From NCBI GenBank assembly GCA_947627625.1, contig CANQWR010000001.1, positions 124,001-188,000 on the forward strand: a DNA stretch of 64,000 nt, given 5' to 3'. The DNA comes from an uncultured Ruminococcus sp. (GTDB lineage: Bacteria; Bacillota; Clostridia; Oscillospirales; Ruminococcaceae). Both the position numbers and the translations under genes were made by a program. Within the stretch, counting starts at the first letter, position 1. Each line of letters begins with the position of its first letter. The notes beneath the pieces were generated by a model that was not told where the DNA came from, ran no database searches, and saw only the letters and a list, made by a program, of their open reading frames with translations. Shown here in pieces: positions 25,702 through 35,279 of the stretch.

Positions 25702-25734
25702 CCGCAAAAAAAGTCTGTGGACGCTTTTTTGCGG
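25702..25734 (+). promoter_or_regulatory. hairpin in the mtaB leader
   Basis: A perfect 10-bp stem, CCGCAAAAAA/TTTTTTGCGG, with a 13-base loop lies in the ~130-base mtaB leader. It has no T-run after it, so it is not a standard terminator. Confidence 0.4.
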
Positions 25735-25787
25735 TATTTATGGGAAATTTTTGTCCATAAGTGCAGAAGGAGTGGAGACATAGCGAT

Positions 25788-27098
25788 ATGAACAAAGTGT
25801 TTTTAATGACGTTCGGCTGTAAGGTCAACCGATACGAGACGGACTGTCTGAGGGGGGATTTTTCGGAGAGAGGTTTTGAGATTGCGGAAAGTGTGTCCGG
25901 AGCAGATGTAGTGATAATAAATTCCTGCACGGTCACGGGTTCGGGGGACAGCAAAGTCCTGTATGCACTTAGAAAGTGCCGAAAGGAAAACCCTGAAGCG
26001 GTCATAGTCCTGACGGGCTGTCTGCCGCAGAGCAACCCGAACATAGCGAAAATTGCTCCCGAAGCCGATATAATAACGGGTACGAAAGACAGAAAAGCCG
26101 TCCCCGAACTTGTGGAGGGAGTTTTGAGGGACAGGGAGAAAATTTTTGCTGTTGAGAAGTACACGGGTGCGGAGAGTTTTGAAATTCAGGATTACTCCAT
26201 TCCGCCCGACAGGACAAGGGCTTTTGTCAAGATTCAGGACGGCTGTAACTCGTTCTGTTCGTACTGCATAATACCTTACGCAAGGGGGAGATGCCGTTCA
26301 AAGCCGATTGAAGTTATAGAGCAGGAAGTCAGAAAAATTGCGGATTCTGGCTGTAAAGAGGTGGTGCTGTCGGGAATAAATCTTGCATTTTACGGCAGGG
26401 AGTACGGCTTGAGACTTGCGGATGCAGTGGAGACCTGTTGCGGAGTTTCGGGCATAGAGCGTGTGAGACTTGGTTCGATTGAACCAGAAATGTTGCTTGA
26501 CAGCGATATAGAGAGATTTTCGGAACTTGAAAAACTGTGTCCGCAGTTTCACCTGTCCTTGCAAAGCGGTTGCGGGAGAACTCTGAAAGCCATGAACAGG
26601 AAGTACACCCCCGAGGATTACGCAGGACTTGTTGAAAAAATCAGGAGGATTTTTCCCGATTGTGCGATTACGACGGATATAATGGTAGGATTTCCGTGTG
26701 AAACGGATACGGATTTTGCGGAGTCGCTTGATTTTGTCAGAAAAATAGGTTTTGCGGGTGCACACGTCTTTCAGTACTCCCCACGTTCGGGAACTCCCGC
26801 CTCACGCATGGAGCAGATTTCGGACGAAATAAAGTCTCAAAGGGCTGATATTATGAAAAATCTCGTCTCCGAACTCAAAAAAAATCACCTTGAAAAGCAG
26901 GTCGGGAGGACAGTCCCCGTGCTGTTTGAGAGGGAGAGGAGTGCGAAATATCATCAGGGACACGCCCCCGATTATACTGTTGTGAAAATTTTGCGTGAAA
27001 ATGAGAAAAAAAGTTTGCGAAATCTGATTTTTTATGTTACAATAAAAGAGAGCTGTTCCGATTTTTGTATCGGAGCAGTTGAAAAGGGAGTGGACTAA
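25788..27098 (+). CDS. mtaB: tRNA ms2t6A37 methylthiotransferase MtaB
   Basis: A radical-SAM enzyme that adds a methylthio group to t6A37 in tRNA. The 436-residue protein has the N-terminal UPF0004 domain with three Fe-S cysteines (TFGCKVNRYE, NSCTVT, TGCLPQ), the radical SAM CxxxCxxC motif (CNSFCSYCIIPYARGRCRS) and a short C-terminal region. GCKVNRYE is typical of the MtaB group rather than MiaB (GCQMN). I choose ATG 25788, preceded by AAGGAGTGGAGA; a GTG at 25761 overlaps that site. The TRAM domain appears short or divergent, ending at ~436 residues. Confidence 0.92.
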   Translation: MNKVFLMTFGCKVNRYETDCLRGDFSERGFEIAESVSGADVVIINSCTVTGSGDSKVLYALRKCRKENPEAVIVLTGCLPQSNPNIAKIAPEADIITGTKDRKAVPELVEGVLRDREKIFAVEKYTGAESFEIQDYSIPPDRTRAFVKIQDGCNSFCSYCIIPYARGRCRSKPIEVIEQEVRKIADSGCKEVVLSGINLAFYGREYGLRLADAVETCCGVSGIERVRLGSIEPEMLLDSDIERFSELEKLCPQFHLSLQSGCGRTLKAMNRKYTPEDYAGLVEKIRRIFPDCAITTDIMVGFPCETDTDFAESLDFVRKIGFAGAHVFQYSPRSGTPASRMEQISDEIKSQRADIMKNLVSELKKNHLEKQVGRTVPVLFERERSAKYHQGHAPDYTVVKILRENEKKSLRNLIFYVTIKESCSDFCIGAVEKGVD

Positions 27099-27132
27099 TA
27101 AACATTTGGGGACTTTATCTCAGAGCTGCCGG

Positions 27133-27290
27133 AATTAAAGCAGTAGAATTGTCATGGGGGTTCGGGGGGATTCTTCCCCCCGACGGGGGTTTGGGGGCAG
27201 AGCCCCCAATGGGGGTTCAGGGGGCAAAGCCCCCTGCCTCAAATCGTTCTAATGGGGGTTTGGGGGCGAAGCCCCCCACAAGGCAAAGTC
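27133..27290 (+). repeat. GC-rich palindromic repeat, type A copy 5 plus extra hairpin
   Basis: The most regular copy: AATTAAAGCAGTAGAATT flank, ATGGGGGTTCGGGGGGA, then matched G5/C5 hairpins ending GGGGGCAAAGCCCCC and AATCGTTCT. An extra hairpin (GGGGGCGAAGCCCCC) follows. It fills the space between mtaB and purL. Confidence 0.75.
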
Positions 27291-27347
27291 CCCCAAAAAA
27301 TAACAACATCATAAAAAAATTCCCTTGCGGAGAATGGAGATTTAATT

Positions 27348-30300
27348 ATGTCCGTATTCAGAATTTATTCGGAAAAGAAAAAAGAGTATGCAGTCGAGGC
27401 ACAGGCGGTTCTCAACGACATACGCACGGCACTCAGAATAGGCATAGACAACGTGAGAATACTGAACCGCTACGATGCCGACAGAATTTCAGAGGAACAC
27501 TTCAGGTCTGCTATCAGCACGGTCTTTTCGGAACCTGCCGTTGACGTGGTTTACAGTGAACTCCCCGAAATAAGTTACGGTCAGAGAGTATTTGCGGTGG
27601 AGTACCTGCCCGGACAGTTTGACCAGAGAGCAGACAGCTGTGAGCAGTGTATACAGATACTCTGTCAGGGCGAGAGGTGCAGAGTAAGGAATGCGAGAGT
27701 TTATATTATTGAGGGAATTATTTCCGACAGCGATTTTGAACGCATAAAGTCATATATAATAAACCCCGTCGAGAGCAGAGAGGCTTCCCTTGACAGAGTT
27801 TCAACACTTGACACAGACTATGACATTCCCGAAACTGTCGAGACTTTGGAGGGATTTATAAAGCTCAACGAACAGGGGCTTCACGCCTTTGTGGACAAGT
27901 TCGGTCTTGCTATGGACTATGGCGATATAAAATTCTGTCAGGACTATTTCCGCAACGAAGAGAGACGTGACCCCACTATAACAGAAATAAGAATGATAGA
28001 CACCTACTGGTCCGACCACTGTCGCCACACCACTTTTCTGACAAATATAGAGAACGTCGACATAGATACGCCGTATATAAAAAAGGCGTATGATATGTAC
28101 CTTGACGTGAGAAAGGAACTCGGCAGAGAGGACAAGCCCATAACTCTTATGGACATAGCGACAATAGGTGCAAAGAAACTGAAAGCGGACGGTTATCTTG
28201 ACGACCTTGACGAGAGTGAGGAGATAAACGCTTGTTCGGTTAAAATAAAAGCCGATGTTGACGGTCAGCTTCAGGACTGGATATTGATGTTCAAAAATGA
28301 GACTCACAACCACCCCACGGAGATAGAACCTTTCGGAGGTGCGGCTACCTGTCTCGGCGGAGCTATTCGTGACCCTCTCTCGGGACGTTCATATGTGTAT
28401 CAGGCTATGCGTGTGACGGGTTCGGCAAATCCCCTTGTGCCTGTTGAGGACACCATTGCAGGAAAACTCCCACAGAGAAAGATAACTCTCGGAGCATCAA
28501 ACGGCTACAGTTCTTATGGAAACCAGATAGGTCTCGCCACGGGACACGTCTCGGAGGTATATCACCCTGGTTATATGGCAAAGAGACTTGAAATAGGTGC
28601 GGTACTGGGAGCAGCCCCGTCGGAGAACATAAGGCGTGAGAGACCCGTTGCGGGGGATATAGTGGTACTTCTCGGAGGAAAAACGGGACGTGACGGTTGC
28701 GGAGGAGCAACAGGCTCTTCAAAGTCGCACACACTTGAATCCCTTGACACTTGCGGTGCGGAGGTGCAAAAGGGAAATCCCCCCGAAGAGCGTAAATTAC
28801 AGAGACTTTTCAGAAATCCCGAAGTCACAAAGATGATTAAAAGGTGTAACGATTTCGGAGCAGGCGGAGTTTCTGTCGCTGTGGGAGAACTCACGGACGG
28901 TCTTGTAATAAATCTTAATGCAGTACCCAAAAAATACGAAGGTCTTGACGGCACGGAGATAGCTATTTCGGAGTCGCAGGAGAGAATGGCTGTTGTTATC
29001 TCACCGAAAGACCTGAAAAAATTCCTTGCGGAGGCGGAAAAGGAAAATCTTGAATGTGCGGTAGTTGCGGACGTTGTGGAGGAAAAACGCCTTAAAATGA
29101 TTTGGAACGGCAACACAATAGTGAACCTGTCGAGAGATTTTCTGAACTCAAACGGTGCGACAAGACACACAGATATAAAAATTGAGAACCCCGACATTGA
29201 TATAAAAGAGTACGCAAGCAATTCAGCTGATTCATGGATAGAAACAATGTCAAATCTGAATGTCTGCTCACAAAAAGGGCTTGTTGAAAAATTTGACTCA
29301 ACTATCGGTGCGGGAACAGTCCTCATGCCTTACGGAGGAGTACACCAGATGACACCCTCTCAGGCTATGGCGGGAAAAATCCCCGTACTCAAAGGCGAGA
29401 CGAACACCTGTTCGCTTATGGGTTGGGGATTCAATCCCGACATATCCGAAAAAAGCCCCTATCACGGTGCAATGCTTGCGGTCATAGAGTCCGTGGCGAA
29501 AGTCGTTGCAGGAGGAGGTTCTTACAAAAAATGTTGGCTGACTTTTCAGGAGTATTTTGAGAGAACACAGAGCGACCCGAAACGTTGGGGAAAACCTCTG
29601 TCCGCACTTCTCGGAGCACTCACAGCACAGCTTGAATTGAAATGTGCGTCAATAGGCGGTAAGGACTCCATGTCGGGCACTTTTGAAAATATAGACGTTC
29701 CGCCGACACTTGTCTCTTTTGCGGTCTCAACGGCACAGGCGGACAAGGTGATTTCCACGGAGTTCAAAAACGCAGGGGACAGCGTTATATTTATAGCTCC
29801 CGAATACGATTCAGACGGACTTCCCGTGTTTGAGAGTGTAAGAAAATGTTTTGACAAAGTTGAGAAAATTATCTCTGACGGCAGGGCAAAAGCTGTCTGG
29901 ACTATAGGCTATGGCGGTGTCGCAGAGGGCATAACAAAGATGTGTTTCGGAAACAGGCTCGGCTTTGAGTTTTCGGAGAGACTTGACTCCGTTAAACTTT
30001 TCAGACCTTGCTACGGAGCGTTTATAATAGAGCTTGACGGAGAACCGTCTGACGGTGAATTTGTCATAGGAAAGACCACCGATGACTACAGGGTTAAAAC
30101 TCTTGACTATATAATAAATCTCGACACGCTACAGAAAGTCTGGGAGAATAAACTTGAACCTGTTTTCCCGTGCAGGATAAAGACAACAGAGGCAAGACCT
30201 GTAGTGTACAGCTATGAAAATAAGCAGAGGACTTCCGCAAAGATAAAAATTGCACGTCCGAAAGTAGTAATACCTGTATTTCCGGGTACTAACTGTGAGT

Positions 30301-31052
30301 ACGACACGGCAAGGGCTTTTGAAAAGGCGGGGGCAGATGCGGAGGTATTCGTGATAAGAAACCTGTCCGCAGGGGACATTGAGGACTCTGTTAAATATTT
30401 TGAAAAAGCTGTGAGGAAGTCTCAGATGATAATGATTCCTGGAGGTTTCAGCGGCGGAGACGAACCCGAGGGCAGCGGTAAGTTCATAACGGCATTTTTC
30501 AGAAATCCCGCTATAAAGGACGCTGTTCACGATTTGCTGAAAAACCGTGACGGTCTGATGTTGGGCATATGCAACGGTTTTCAGGCACTTATAAAGTTAG
30601 GGCTTGTGCCGTATGGAGAGATTACGGACATGACGGACGAGTCGGCAACTCTCACGTTTAATCTGATAGCGAGACACCAGTCCATGATGGTGAACACGAG
30701 AATAGCCTCAAACAAGTCTCCGTGGCTTTATAACTGCAAAGTGGGGGACATCCACACTGTTCCGATTTCGCACGGCGAGGGACGTTTTGTCGCACCGCCA
30801 AGCCTTATACAGAAACTTGCGGACAGCGGTCAGATAGCCACACAGTACGTCGACCTGAAAGGCAATCCCTCTATGGATATTCACTTCAATCCGAACACTT
30901 CAGCCGAGGCTATCGAGGGTATAACTTCCCCCGACGGCAGAGTTTTCGGAAAAATGGGACACTCCGAGCGTAAGGGCAGTTACATTGCAAAGAACGTCGA
31001 GGGCAACAAGGACCAGATGATATTTGAGAGCGGAGTGGCATATTTCGGGTAA
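27348..31052 (+). CDS. purL: phosphoribosylformylglycinamidine synthase, single-chain
   Basis: Fourth step of purine synthesis: converts FGAR, glutamine and ATP to FGAM. The 1234-residue protein is the large one-chain type, with the synthetase domains (TYWSDHCRHTTF and KNETHNHPTEIEPFGGAATCLGG) and a C-terminal class I glutamine amidotransferase (PVFPGTNCEYDTARAF, nucleophile in GICNGFQALI, HGEGRF). Many Firmicutes instead use separate PurS, PurQ and PurL; the one-chain form is common in Clostridia. GGAGAATGGAG precedes the ATG. The preceding repeat copy leaves little room for a purine riboswitch, and I see none. Confidence 0.96.
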   Translation: MSVFRIYSEKKKEYAVEAQAVLNDIRTALRIGIDNVRILNRYDADRISEEHFRSAISTVFSEPAVDVVYSELPEISYGQRVFAVEYLPGQFDQRADSCEQCIQILCQGERCRVRNARVYIIEGIISDSDFERIKSYIINPVESREASLDRVSTLDTDYDIPETVETLEGFIKLNEQGLHAFVDKFGLAMDYGDIKFCQDYFRNEERRDPTITEIRMIDTYWSDHCRHTTFLTNIENVDIDTPYIKKAYDMYLDVRKELGREDKPITLMDIATIGAKKLKADGYLDDLDESEEINACSVKIKADVDGQLQDWILMFKNETHNHPTEIEPFGGAATCLGGAIRDPLSGRSYVYQAMRVTGSANPLVPVEDTIAGKLPQRKITLGASNGYSSYGNQIGLATGHVSEVYHPGYMAKRLEIGAVLGAAPSENIRRERPVAGDIVVLLGGKTGRDGCGGATGSSKSHTLESLDTCGAEVQKGNPPEERKLQRLFRNPEVTKMIKRCNDFGAGGVSVAVGELTDGLVINLNAVPKKYEGLDGTEIAISESQERMAVVISPKDLKKFLAEAEKENLECAVVADVVEEKRLKMIWNGNTIVNLSRDFLNSNGATRHTDIKIENPDIDIKEYASNSADSWIETMSNLNVCSQKGLVEKFDSTIGAGTVLMPYGGVHQMTPSQAMAGKIPVLKGETNTCSLMGWGFNPDISEKSPYHGAMLAVIESVAKVVAGGGSYKKCWLTFQEYFERTQSDPKRWGKPLSALLGALTAQLELKCASIGGKDSMSGTFENIDVPPTLVSFAVSTAQADKVISTEFKNAGDSVIFIAPEYDSDGLPVFESVRKCFDKVEKIISDGRAKAVWTIGYGGVAEGITKMCFGNRLGFEFSERLDSVKLFRPCYGAFIIELDGEPSDGEFVIGKTTDDYRVKTLDYIINLDTLQKVWENKLEPVFPCRIKTTEARPVVYSYENKQRTSAKIKIARPKVVIPVFPGTNCEYDTARAFEKAGADAEVFVIRNLSAGDIEDSVKYFEKAVRKSQMIMIPGGFSGGDEPEGSGKFITAFFRNPAIKDAVHDLLKNRDGLMLGICNGFQALIKLGLVPYGEITDMTDESATLTFNLIARHQSMMVNTRIASNKSPWLYNCKVGDIHTVPISHGEGRFVAPPSLIQKLADSGQIATQYVDLKGNPSMDIHFNPNTSAEAIEGITSPDGRVFGKMGHSERKGSYIAKNVEGNKDQMIFESGVAYFG

Positions 31053-31068
31053 TAACTTTTAATCAATC

Positions 31069-31108
31069 GGACAAGCCGACGGGGGGAGTTGCACCTTGTC
31101 GGTTTTGT
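31069..31108 (+). terminator. possible terminator of purL
   Basis: ACAAGCCGAC pairs imperfectly with GTCGGTTTTGT around a ~17-base loop, 17 bases after the purL stop. The T-run is interrupted, so strength is doubtful. Confidence 0.4.
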
Positions 31109-31200
31109 CTGTTGCAGACGGAATATTATGTAAATAAAAATAATAAGATAATAAAATAAAAAATAAAAATAACGGGAACAGAACGGAGTGTGGAGACAAA

Positions 31201-33588
31201 ATGGAGACTATTAACAAAAGTGAATCCGAAAAGGTTTTGAAAAATACTCTAAAAGGAGTAAAAGCGGGGGAGACTGTCAGGGTTGAGAAGATAAGCGGAG
31301 AGGGTTCGCTGCGACAGCATTTTCTTGACATGGGAATAATACCGGGTACTGAGATAACGGTCGTCAAGTACGCTCCGATGGGAGACCCTGTTGAGCTTAG
31401 AATACACAGTTATGAATTGACACTAAGACTTGCGGACGCTGAAAAGATAGAAGTAAGTCCCGTGGACAAAAAAGCGGAGACTGTTGTAAAAAAACAGGAC
31501 AGAAAGCCCTCCGAACACCCGGGTTTCGGCGAGGGGGGAAAGTTTCACCCAAAGGGCACGGGAAACCCTCTACCCGAGGGTACAGTGCTGAAATTTGCAC
31601 TTGTGGGCAATCAGAACTGCGGAAAGACCACGCTTTTCAACAAGCTGACGGGTTCAAATCAGCACATAGGAAATTTCCCGGGGGTGACAGTGGACAAAAA
31701 GGACGGTGAGATAAAAAATCACCCGAATACAATTATAACGGATTTGCCCGGAATATATTCAATGTCGCCCTATAGCAGCGAGGAGATAGTTTCGAGAAAT
31801 TTCGTACTTGAAAACAAGCCCCACGCTATAATAAATATAATTGACTCAACAAATATAGAGAGAAATTTATACCTGACAATGCAGTTGCTTGAAATGGACA
31901 TTCCCGTGGTAGTCGCACTGAACATGATGGACGAACTTACGGCAAACGGCGGAAGTATTGACGTGAACCGCATGGAGGAAATGCTTGGTACTCCCGTAGT
32001 GCCTATTTCGGCTTCAAAAAACGAGGGTGTTGACGAACTTGTCGGACACGCTCTGCATATAGCACGCTATCAGGAAAAACCTCTGAGACAGGATTTTTGC
32101 GGTAAAACTCATAACGGTGGAGCTGTACACAGGTGCTTGCACGGAATAAGTCATCTGATAGAGGACCACGCCGAAAAGGCGGGTTTACCGCTGAAATTTG
32201 CGTCAAGCAAGGTGACGGAGGGCGACGAACTTATAATAGAGCAGTTACAGCTTGACGACAACGAAAAAGAGATGATAGAGCATATAGTCCTACAGATGGA
32301 GAGCGAGAGGGGTCTTGACAGGAGTGCGTCAATTGCGGACATGAGATTTTCTTACATACAGAAAGTCTGTGACGAGACCGTCACAAAGCCGACGGAGAGC
32401 AGGGAACACATCAGGAGCAGGAATTTGGACAGGATTCTCACGGGAAAATATACCGCAATCCCGACTTTTATCGCAATAATGGTTTTAATATTTTACCTGA
32501 CTTTCGGTGTCATAGGGGCGTATTTGCAGGGACTTCTTGAAAAGGGTGTTGACTGGATTACGGATATTGTGGACGGCATTCTCACGGCGACAAATGTGAA
32601 CTCCGCCCTGCACAGCCTTATCATAGACGGAATTTTTGAGGGTGTCGGAAGTGTGCTGAGTTTTCTGCCGATAATAGTGACACTGTTTTTCTTTTTGTCG
32701 CTCCTTGAGGACAGCGGTTACATAGCGAGAGTGGCGTTTTTTATGGACAAGTTGCTGAGAAAAATAGGTCTGTCGGGCAGGAGCATAGTACCGATGTTAA
32801 TAGGTTTCGGCTGCACAGTCCCTGCGGTTATGGCGACAAGGACACTGCCGAGTGAGCGTGACAGGAAGATGACGGTACTCCTGACACCCTTTATGAGTTG
32901 TACGGCAAAACTCCCGATATACGCCTTTTTTGTGGACGCATTTTTTACTGGTTACAAGGCTCTTGTTATGACGGGAATGTATTTTCTGGGAATACTTATG
33001 GGAATACTCACGGCACTTATGTACAAAAACACGGTCTTTAAGGGGGAAGCCGTGCCGTTTGTACTGGAATTGCCTAACTACCGTATGCCGACAGCGGGGA
33101 ACGTCCTGAGACTGCTTTGGGAGAAGGCAAAAGATTTCCTACAGAAGGCTTTTTCCGTGATACTGCTTGCGACAATAGTCGTGTGGTTCTTGCAGAGTTT
33201 CGACACTCACATGAATATGACAAATGCACCCGAAAACAGTATACTTGCCGTGATAGCGGGAGTTATAGTGCCTGTTATGAGACCTATAGGTCTGGGAGAC
33301 TGGAGGATATGTGTGTCACTTGTAAGCGGATTTATGGCAAAGGAGAGCGTTGTGTCGACGTTGGGCATACTCTTTTCGGGGGACGTTGCGGGTTCAATGA
33401 CGGCACTTTCGGCGGTTTCACTTCTGGTCTTCTCGCTCCTCTACACGCCGTGTATGGCTTCAATAGCGGCGGTAAAGCGTGAACTCGGCACAAAATGGGC
33501 TTTCGGACTTGTCCTGTTTCAGTGTGTCCTTGCGTGGTGTGTGGCACTGACAGCCCGTGCTTTGGTTATACTTTTGCAGATTGCGTAG
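31201..33588 (+). CDS. feoB: ferrous iron transporter, FeoA-FeoB fusion
   Basis: GTP-driven Fe2+ uptake across the cytoplasmic membrane. Residues ~15-90 form a FeoA SH3-like domain (VRVEKISGEGSLRQHFLDMGIIPGT), then a ~45-residue linker. The FeoB G domain follows with G1 GNQNCGKTTL, the FPGVTVD switch, G3 DLPGIYSMSPYS and G4 NMMDE. From ~residue 420 the membrane part has about eight helices with the family motifs GFGCTVPAVMATRTL and FMSCTAKLPIYAFFVDAFF. FeoA is usually a separate ~75-residue protein; the fusion is known in some anaerobes. The gene stands alone, and I see no Fur-type box that I would defend. Confidence 0.95.
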   Translation: METINKSESEKVLKNTLKGVKAGETVRVEKISGEGSLRQHFLDMGIIPGTEITVVKYAPMGDPVELRIHSYELTLRLADAEKIEVSPVDKKAETVVKKQDRKPSEHPGFGEGGKFHPKGTGNPLPEGTVLKFALVGNQNCGKTTLFNKLTGSNQHIGNFPGVTVDKKDGEIKNHPNTIITDLPGIYSMSPYSSEEIVSRNFVLENKPHAIINIIDSTNIERNLYLTMQLLEMDIPVVVALNMMDELTANGGSIDVNRMEEMLGTPVVPISASKNEGVDELVGHALHIARYQEKPLRQDFCGKTHNGGAVHRCLHGISHLIEDHAEKAGLPLKFASSKVTEGDELIIEQLQLDDNEKEMIEHIVLQMESERGLDRSASIADMRFSYIQKVCDETVTKPTESREHIRSRNLDRILTGKYTAIPTFIAIMVLIFYLTFGVIGAYLQGLLEKGVDWITDIVDGILTATNVNSALHSLIIDGIFEGVGSVLSFLPIIVTLFFFLSLLEDSGYIARVAFFMDKLLRKIGLSGRSIVPMLIGFGCTVPAVMATRTLPSERDRKMTVLLTPFMSCTAKLPIYAFFVDAFFTGYKALVMTGMYFLGILMGILTALMYKNTVFKGEAVPFVLELPNYRMPTAGNVLRLLWEKAKDFLQKAFSVILLATIVVWFLQSFDTHMNMTNAPENSILAVIAGVIVPVMRPIGLGDWRICVSLVSGFMAKESVVSTLGILFSGDVAGSMTALSAVSLLVFSLLYTPCMASIAAVKRELGTKWAFGLVLFQCVLAWCVALTARALVILLQIA

Positions 33589-33623
33589 TGCATATTATTT
33601 TGTTAAATAAAAAAAAAAAAAAA

Positions 33624-33655
33624 AGGCTGTCGGAGCGGGATTCGGCAGTCTTTTT
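33624..33655 (+). terminator. rho-independent terminator of feoAB
   Basis: AGGCTGTCG/CGGCAGTCT stem (two G-T pairs) followed by T5. An A15 tract precedes the stem, making it usable in the other direction too. Confidence 0.75.
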
Positions 33656-33676
33656 GTTAACAATGTATGAAATCTG

Positions 33677-33705
33677 TTGACATTTGCATGGGAATATGAT
33701 ATAAT
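33677..33705 (+). promoter_or_regulatory. sigma-A promoter of the solute-binding protein/GGDEF/kinase module
   Basis: TTGACA (33677-33682) and TATAAT (33700-33705), exactly 17 bases apart. A short ATT-triplet run (about 33728-33746) lies in the leader. Confidence 0.85.
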
Positions 33706-33802
33706 TACAGGTGTACTAATATCTGCATTATTATTATTATTATTATGCGTCGCCGTATGTATCATTTTGACTTAATAAATAATGTTATATGGAGGTTTTT
33801 TT

Positions 33803-35224
33803 ATGAACAAGCTGAAAAAGTACATGGCTGTTGTTTTTGCAATTACGATGTTCGCAGGTGTCTCCTGTGGCGACACGGGCGATTCGGGTAAGGAAAATTC
33901 CACGGGGGAGCAGTCCGCAAAGGGTTACGCCGATATTCAAATCGGAACCGACTACACAGATTTGAGTGCAGATTTGACCGTTATGACGTGCCGTACGGAC
34001 ATTGTCGCCGAGAACCCCGATATAAGGGATTACACCGACTATGTCAGAGAGTTTAACGAAATGTACCCGAATATCAATGTGGTTTTCGAGGGCATTACGG
34101 AATATGATGTTGATATGACCACACGTCTCAATTCGGGAACTTGGGACATATGTTTTATACCCTCAAACCTGACTATGGCTGAATACCCGACTTATTTTGA
34201 ACCCGTCTGCCAGTATAGTGACTTGCCGAATTACAACTTTGTCACCCACGATGAAGATGGTTCGGTGTACGGCATACCGTCCTCCGCAAACGCACAGGGA
34301 GTGGTCTACAATAAAAAGGTCTTTGAGGAGGCGGGAATAACGGAGATTCCCAAAACTCCCGACGACTTTATTGACGCTCTGAAAGCTATAAAGGAAAATA
34401 CAGATGCGATACCATTATATACAAACTACGCCGCAAGGTGGACTATGGGTGCGTGGGACGTTTACGCTTTCTGTGGTGCGACGGGTGACACGGAGTACAT
34501 GAATTTTGAAATGCCGTATGACCCTGCTCCCTTTACGCAAAATGAGGAGAGAACGGGTCCTTATGAAGTGTACAACATACTCTACCGTGCGGTTGACGAG
34601 GGGCTTGTTGAGGACGACCCCACAACAACTAACTGGGAGCTTTGCAAAGCCGACATAAACAACGGCAAAATAGGCTGTATGATGCTTGGAAGCTGGGCGA
34701 TTCCGCAAATGCAGGGTGCGGGCGAAAATTCCGATGACATAGGATATATGCCTTTCCCGATTTCCGTGGACGGGGTGCAGTACGCAACGACTGTCGGGGA
34801 CTACGCATACGGAATAAATATAAAAGGTACGGATGACGAAAAACTCGCCTCCAAGATATTTATAAAATTCATGGTGGAAAATTCGAGTTACTCCAAAGAC
34901 CAAGGCGGTATATCCGTTGTAAAGGGTGGAGAACTGCCCGACGTACTCCTTGACTTCAAAGATGCAGAACTTATTATGGACTCGCCCGTACCCGACGGAG
35001 AGACAAACGCCTATGCAATAGTCAACGAAGGTTCGGGACTTATGCTACAGTCCGACTCCGAACACGTCATAAGGATAGTGGACGCTGCTATGAGCGGTGA
35101 CGAGACCTTTGACGACATAATGGCTGACTGGAATGAAAAATGGGCTGCTGCACAGGAGGGAATAACTTCCGATGCAGATGCAGATACAGGTGCAGAGGAA
35201 AAAGAGGACGATACTACCGAATAA
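33803..35224 (+). CDS. extracellular solute-binding lipoprotein (ABC sugar type)
   Basis: A ~473-residue lipoprotein; the signal ends in the lipobox-like FAGVSCGDTG with Cys as the lipidation site. The mature part has the family 1 solute-binding fold (YVREFNEMYPNINVVFEGITEYD, GSWAIPQMQ, VGDYAYGINIKGTDDEKLASKIFIKFMVE), like oligosaccharide-binding proteins. GGAGG precedes ATG 33803. No ABC permease or ATPase gene follows. Next come a diguanylate cyclase and a hybrid kinase in the same direction, so this protein more likely senses a ligand for those receptors than feeds a transporter. The ligand is not predictable. Confidence 0.88.
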   Translation: MNKLKKYMAVVFAITMFAGVSCGDTGDSGKENSTGEQSAKGYADIQIGTDYTDLSADLTVMTCRTDIVAENPDIRDYTDYVREFNEMYPNINVVFEGITEYDVDMTTRLNSGTWDICFIPSNLTMAEYPTYFEPVCQYSDLPNYNFVTHDEDGSVYGIPSSANAQGVVYNKKVFEEAGITEIPKTPDDFIDALKAIKENTDAIPLYTNYAARWTMGAWDVYAFCGATGDTEYMNFEMPYDPAPFTQNEERTGPYEVYNILYRAVDEGLVEDDPTTTNWELCKADINNGKIGCMMLGSWAIPQMQGAGENSDDIGYMPFPISVDGVQYATTVGDYAYGINIKGTDDEKLASKIFIKFMVENSSYSKDQGGISVVKGGELPDVLLDFKDAELIMDSPVPDGETNAYAIVNEGSGLMLQSDSEHVIRIVDAAMSGDETFDDIMADWNEKWAAAQEGITSDADADTGAEEKEDDTTE

Positions 35225-35279
35225 TTTCAACGTTCTGAACATCATGGTACTATATATTTCTGTTCAAAGGTGACTCCAA

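Noticed and set aside
27290-27347. Purine riboswitch before purL
   Set aside because: Too little space after the repeat copy and no conserved junction sequence was seen.
27149-27544. 131-residue ORF overlapping the start of purL
   Set aside because: It consists of repeat sequence joined to an out-of-frame shadow of purL.
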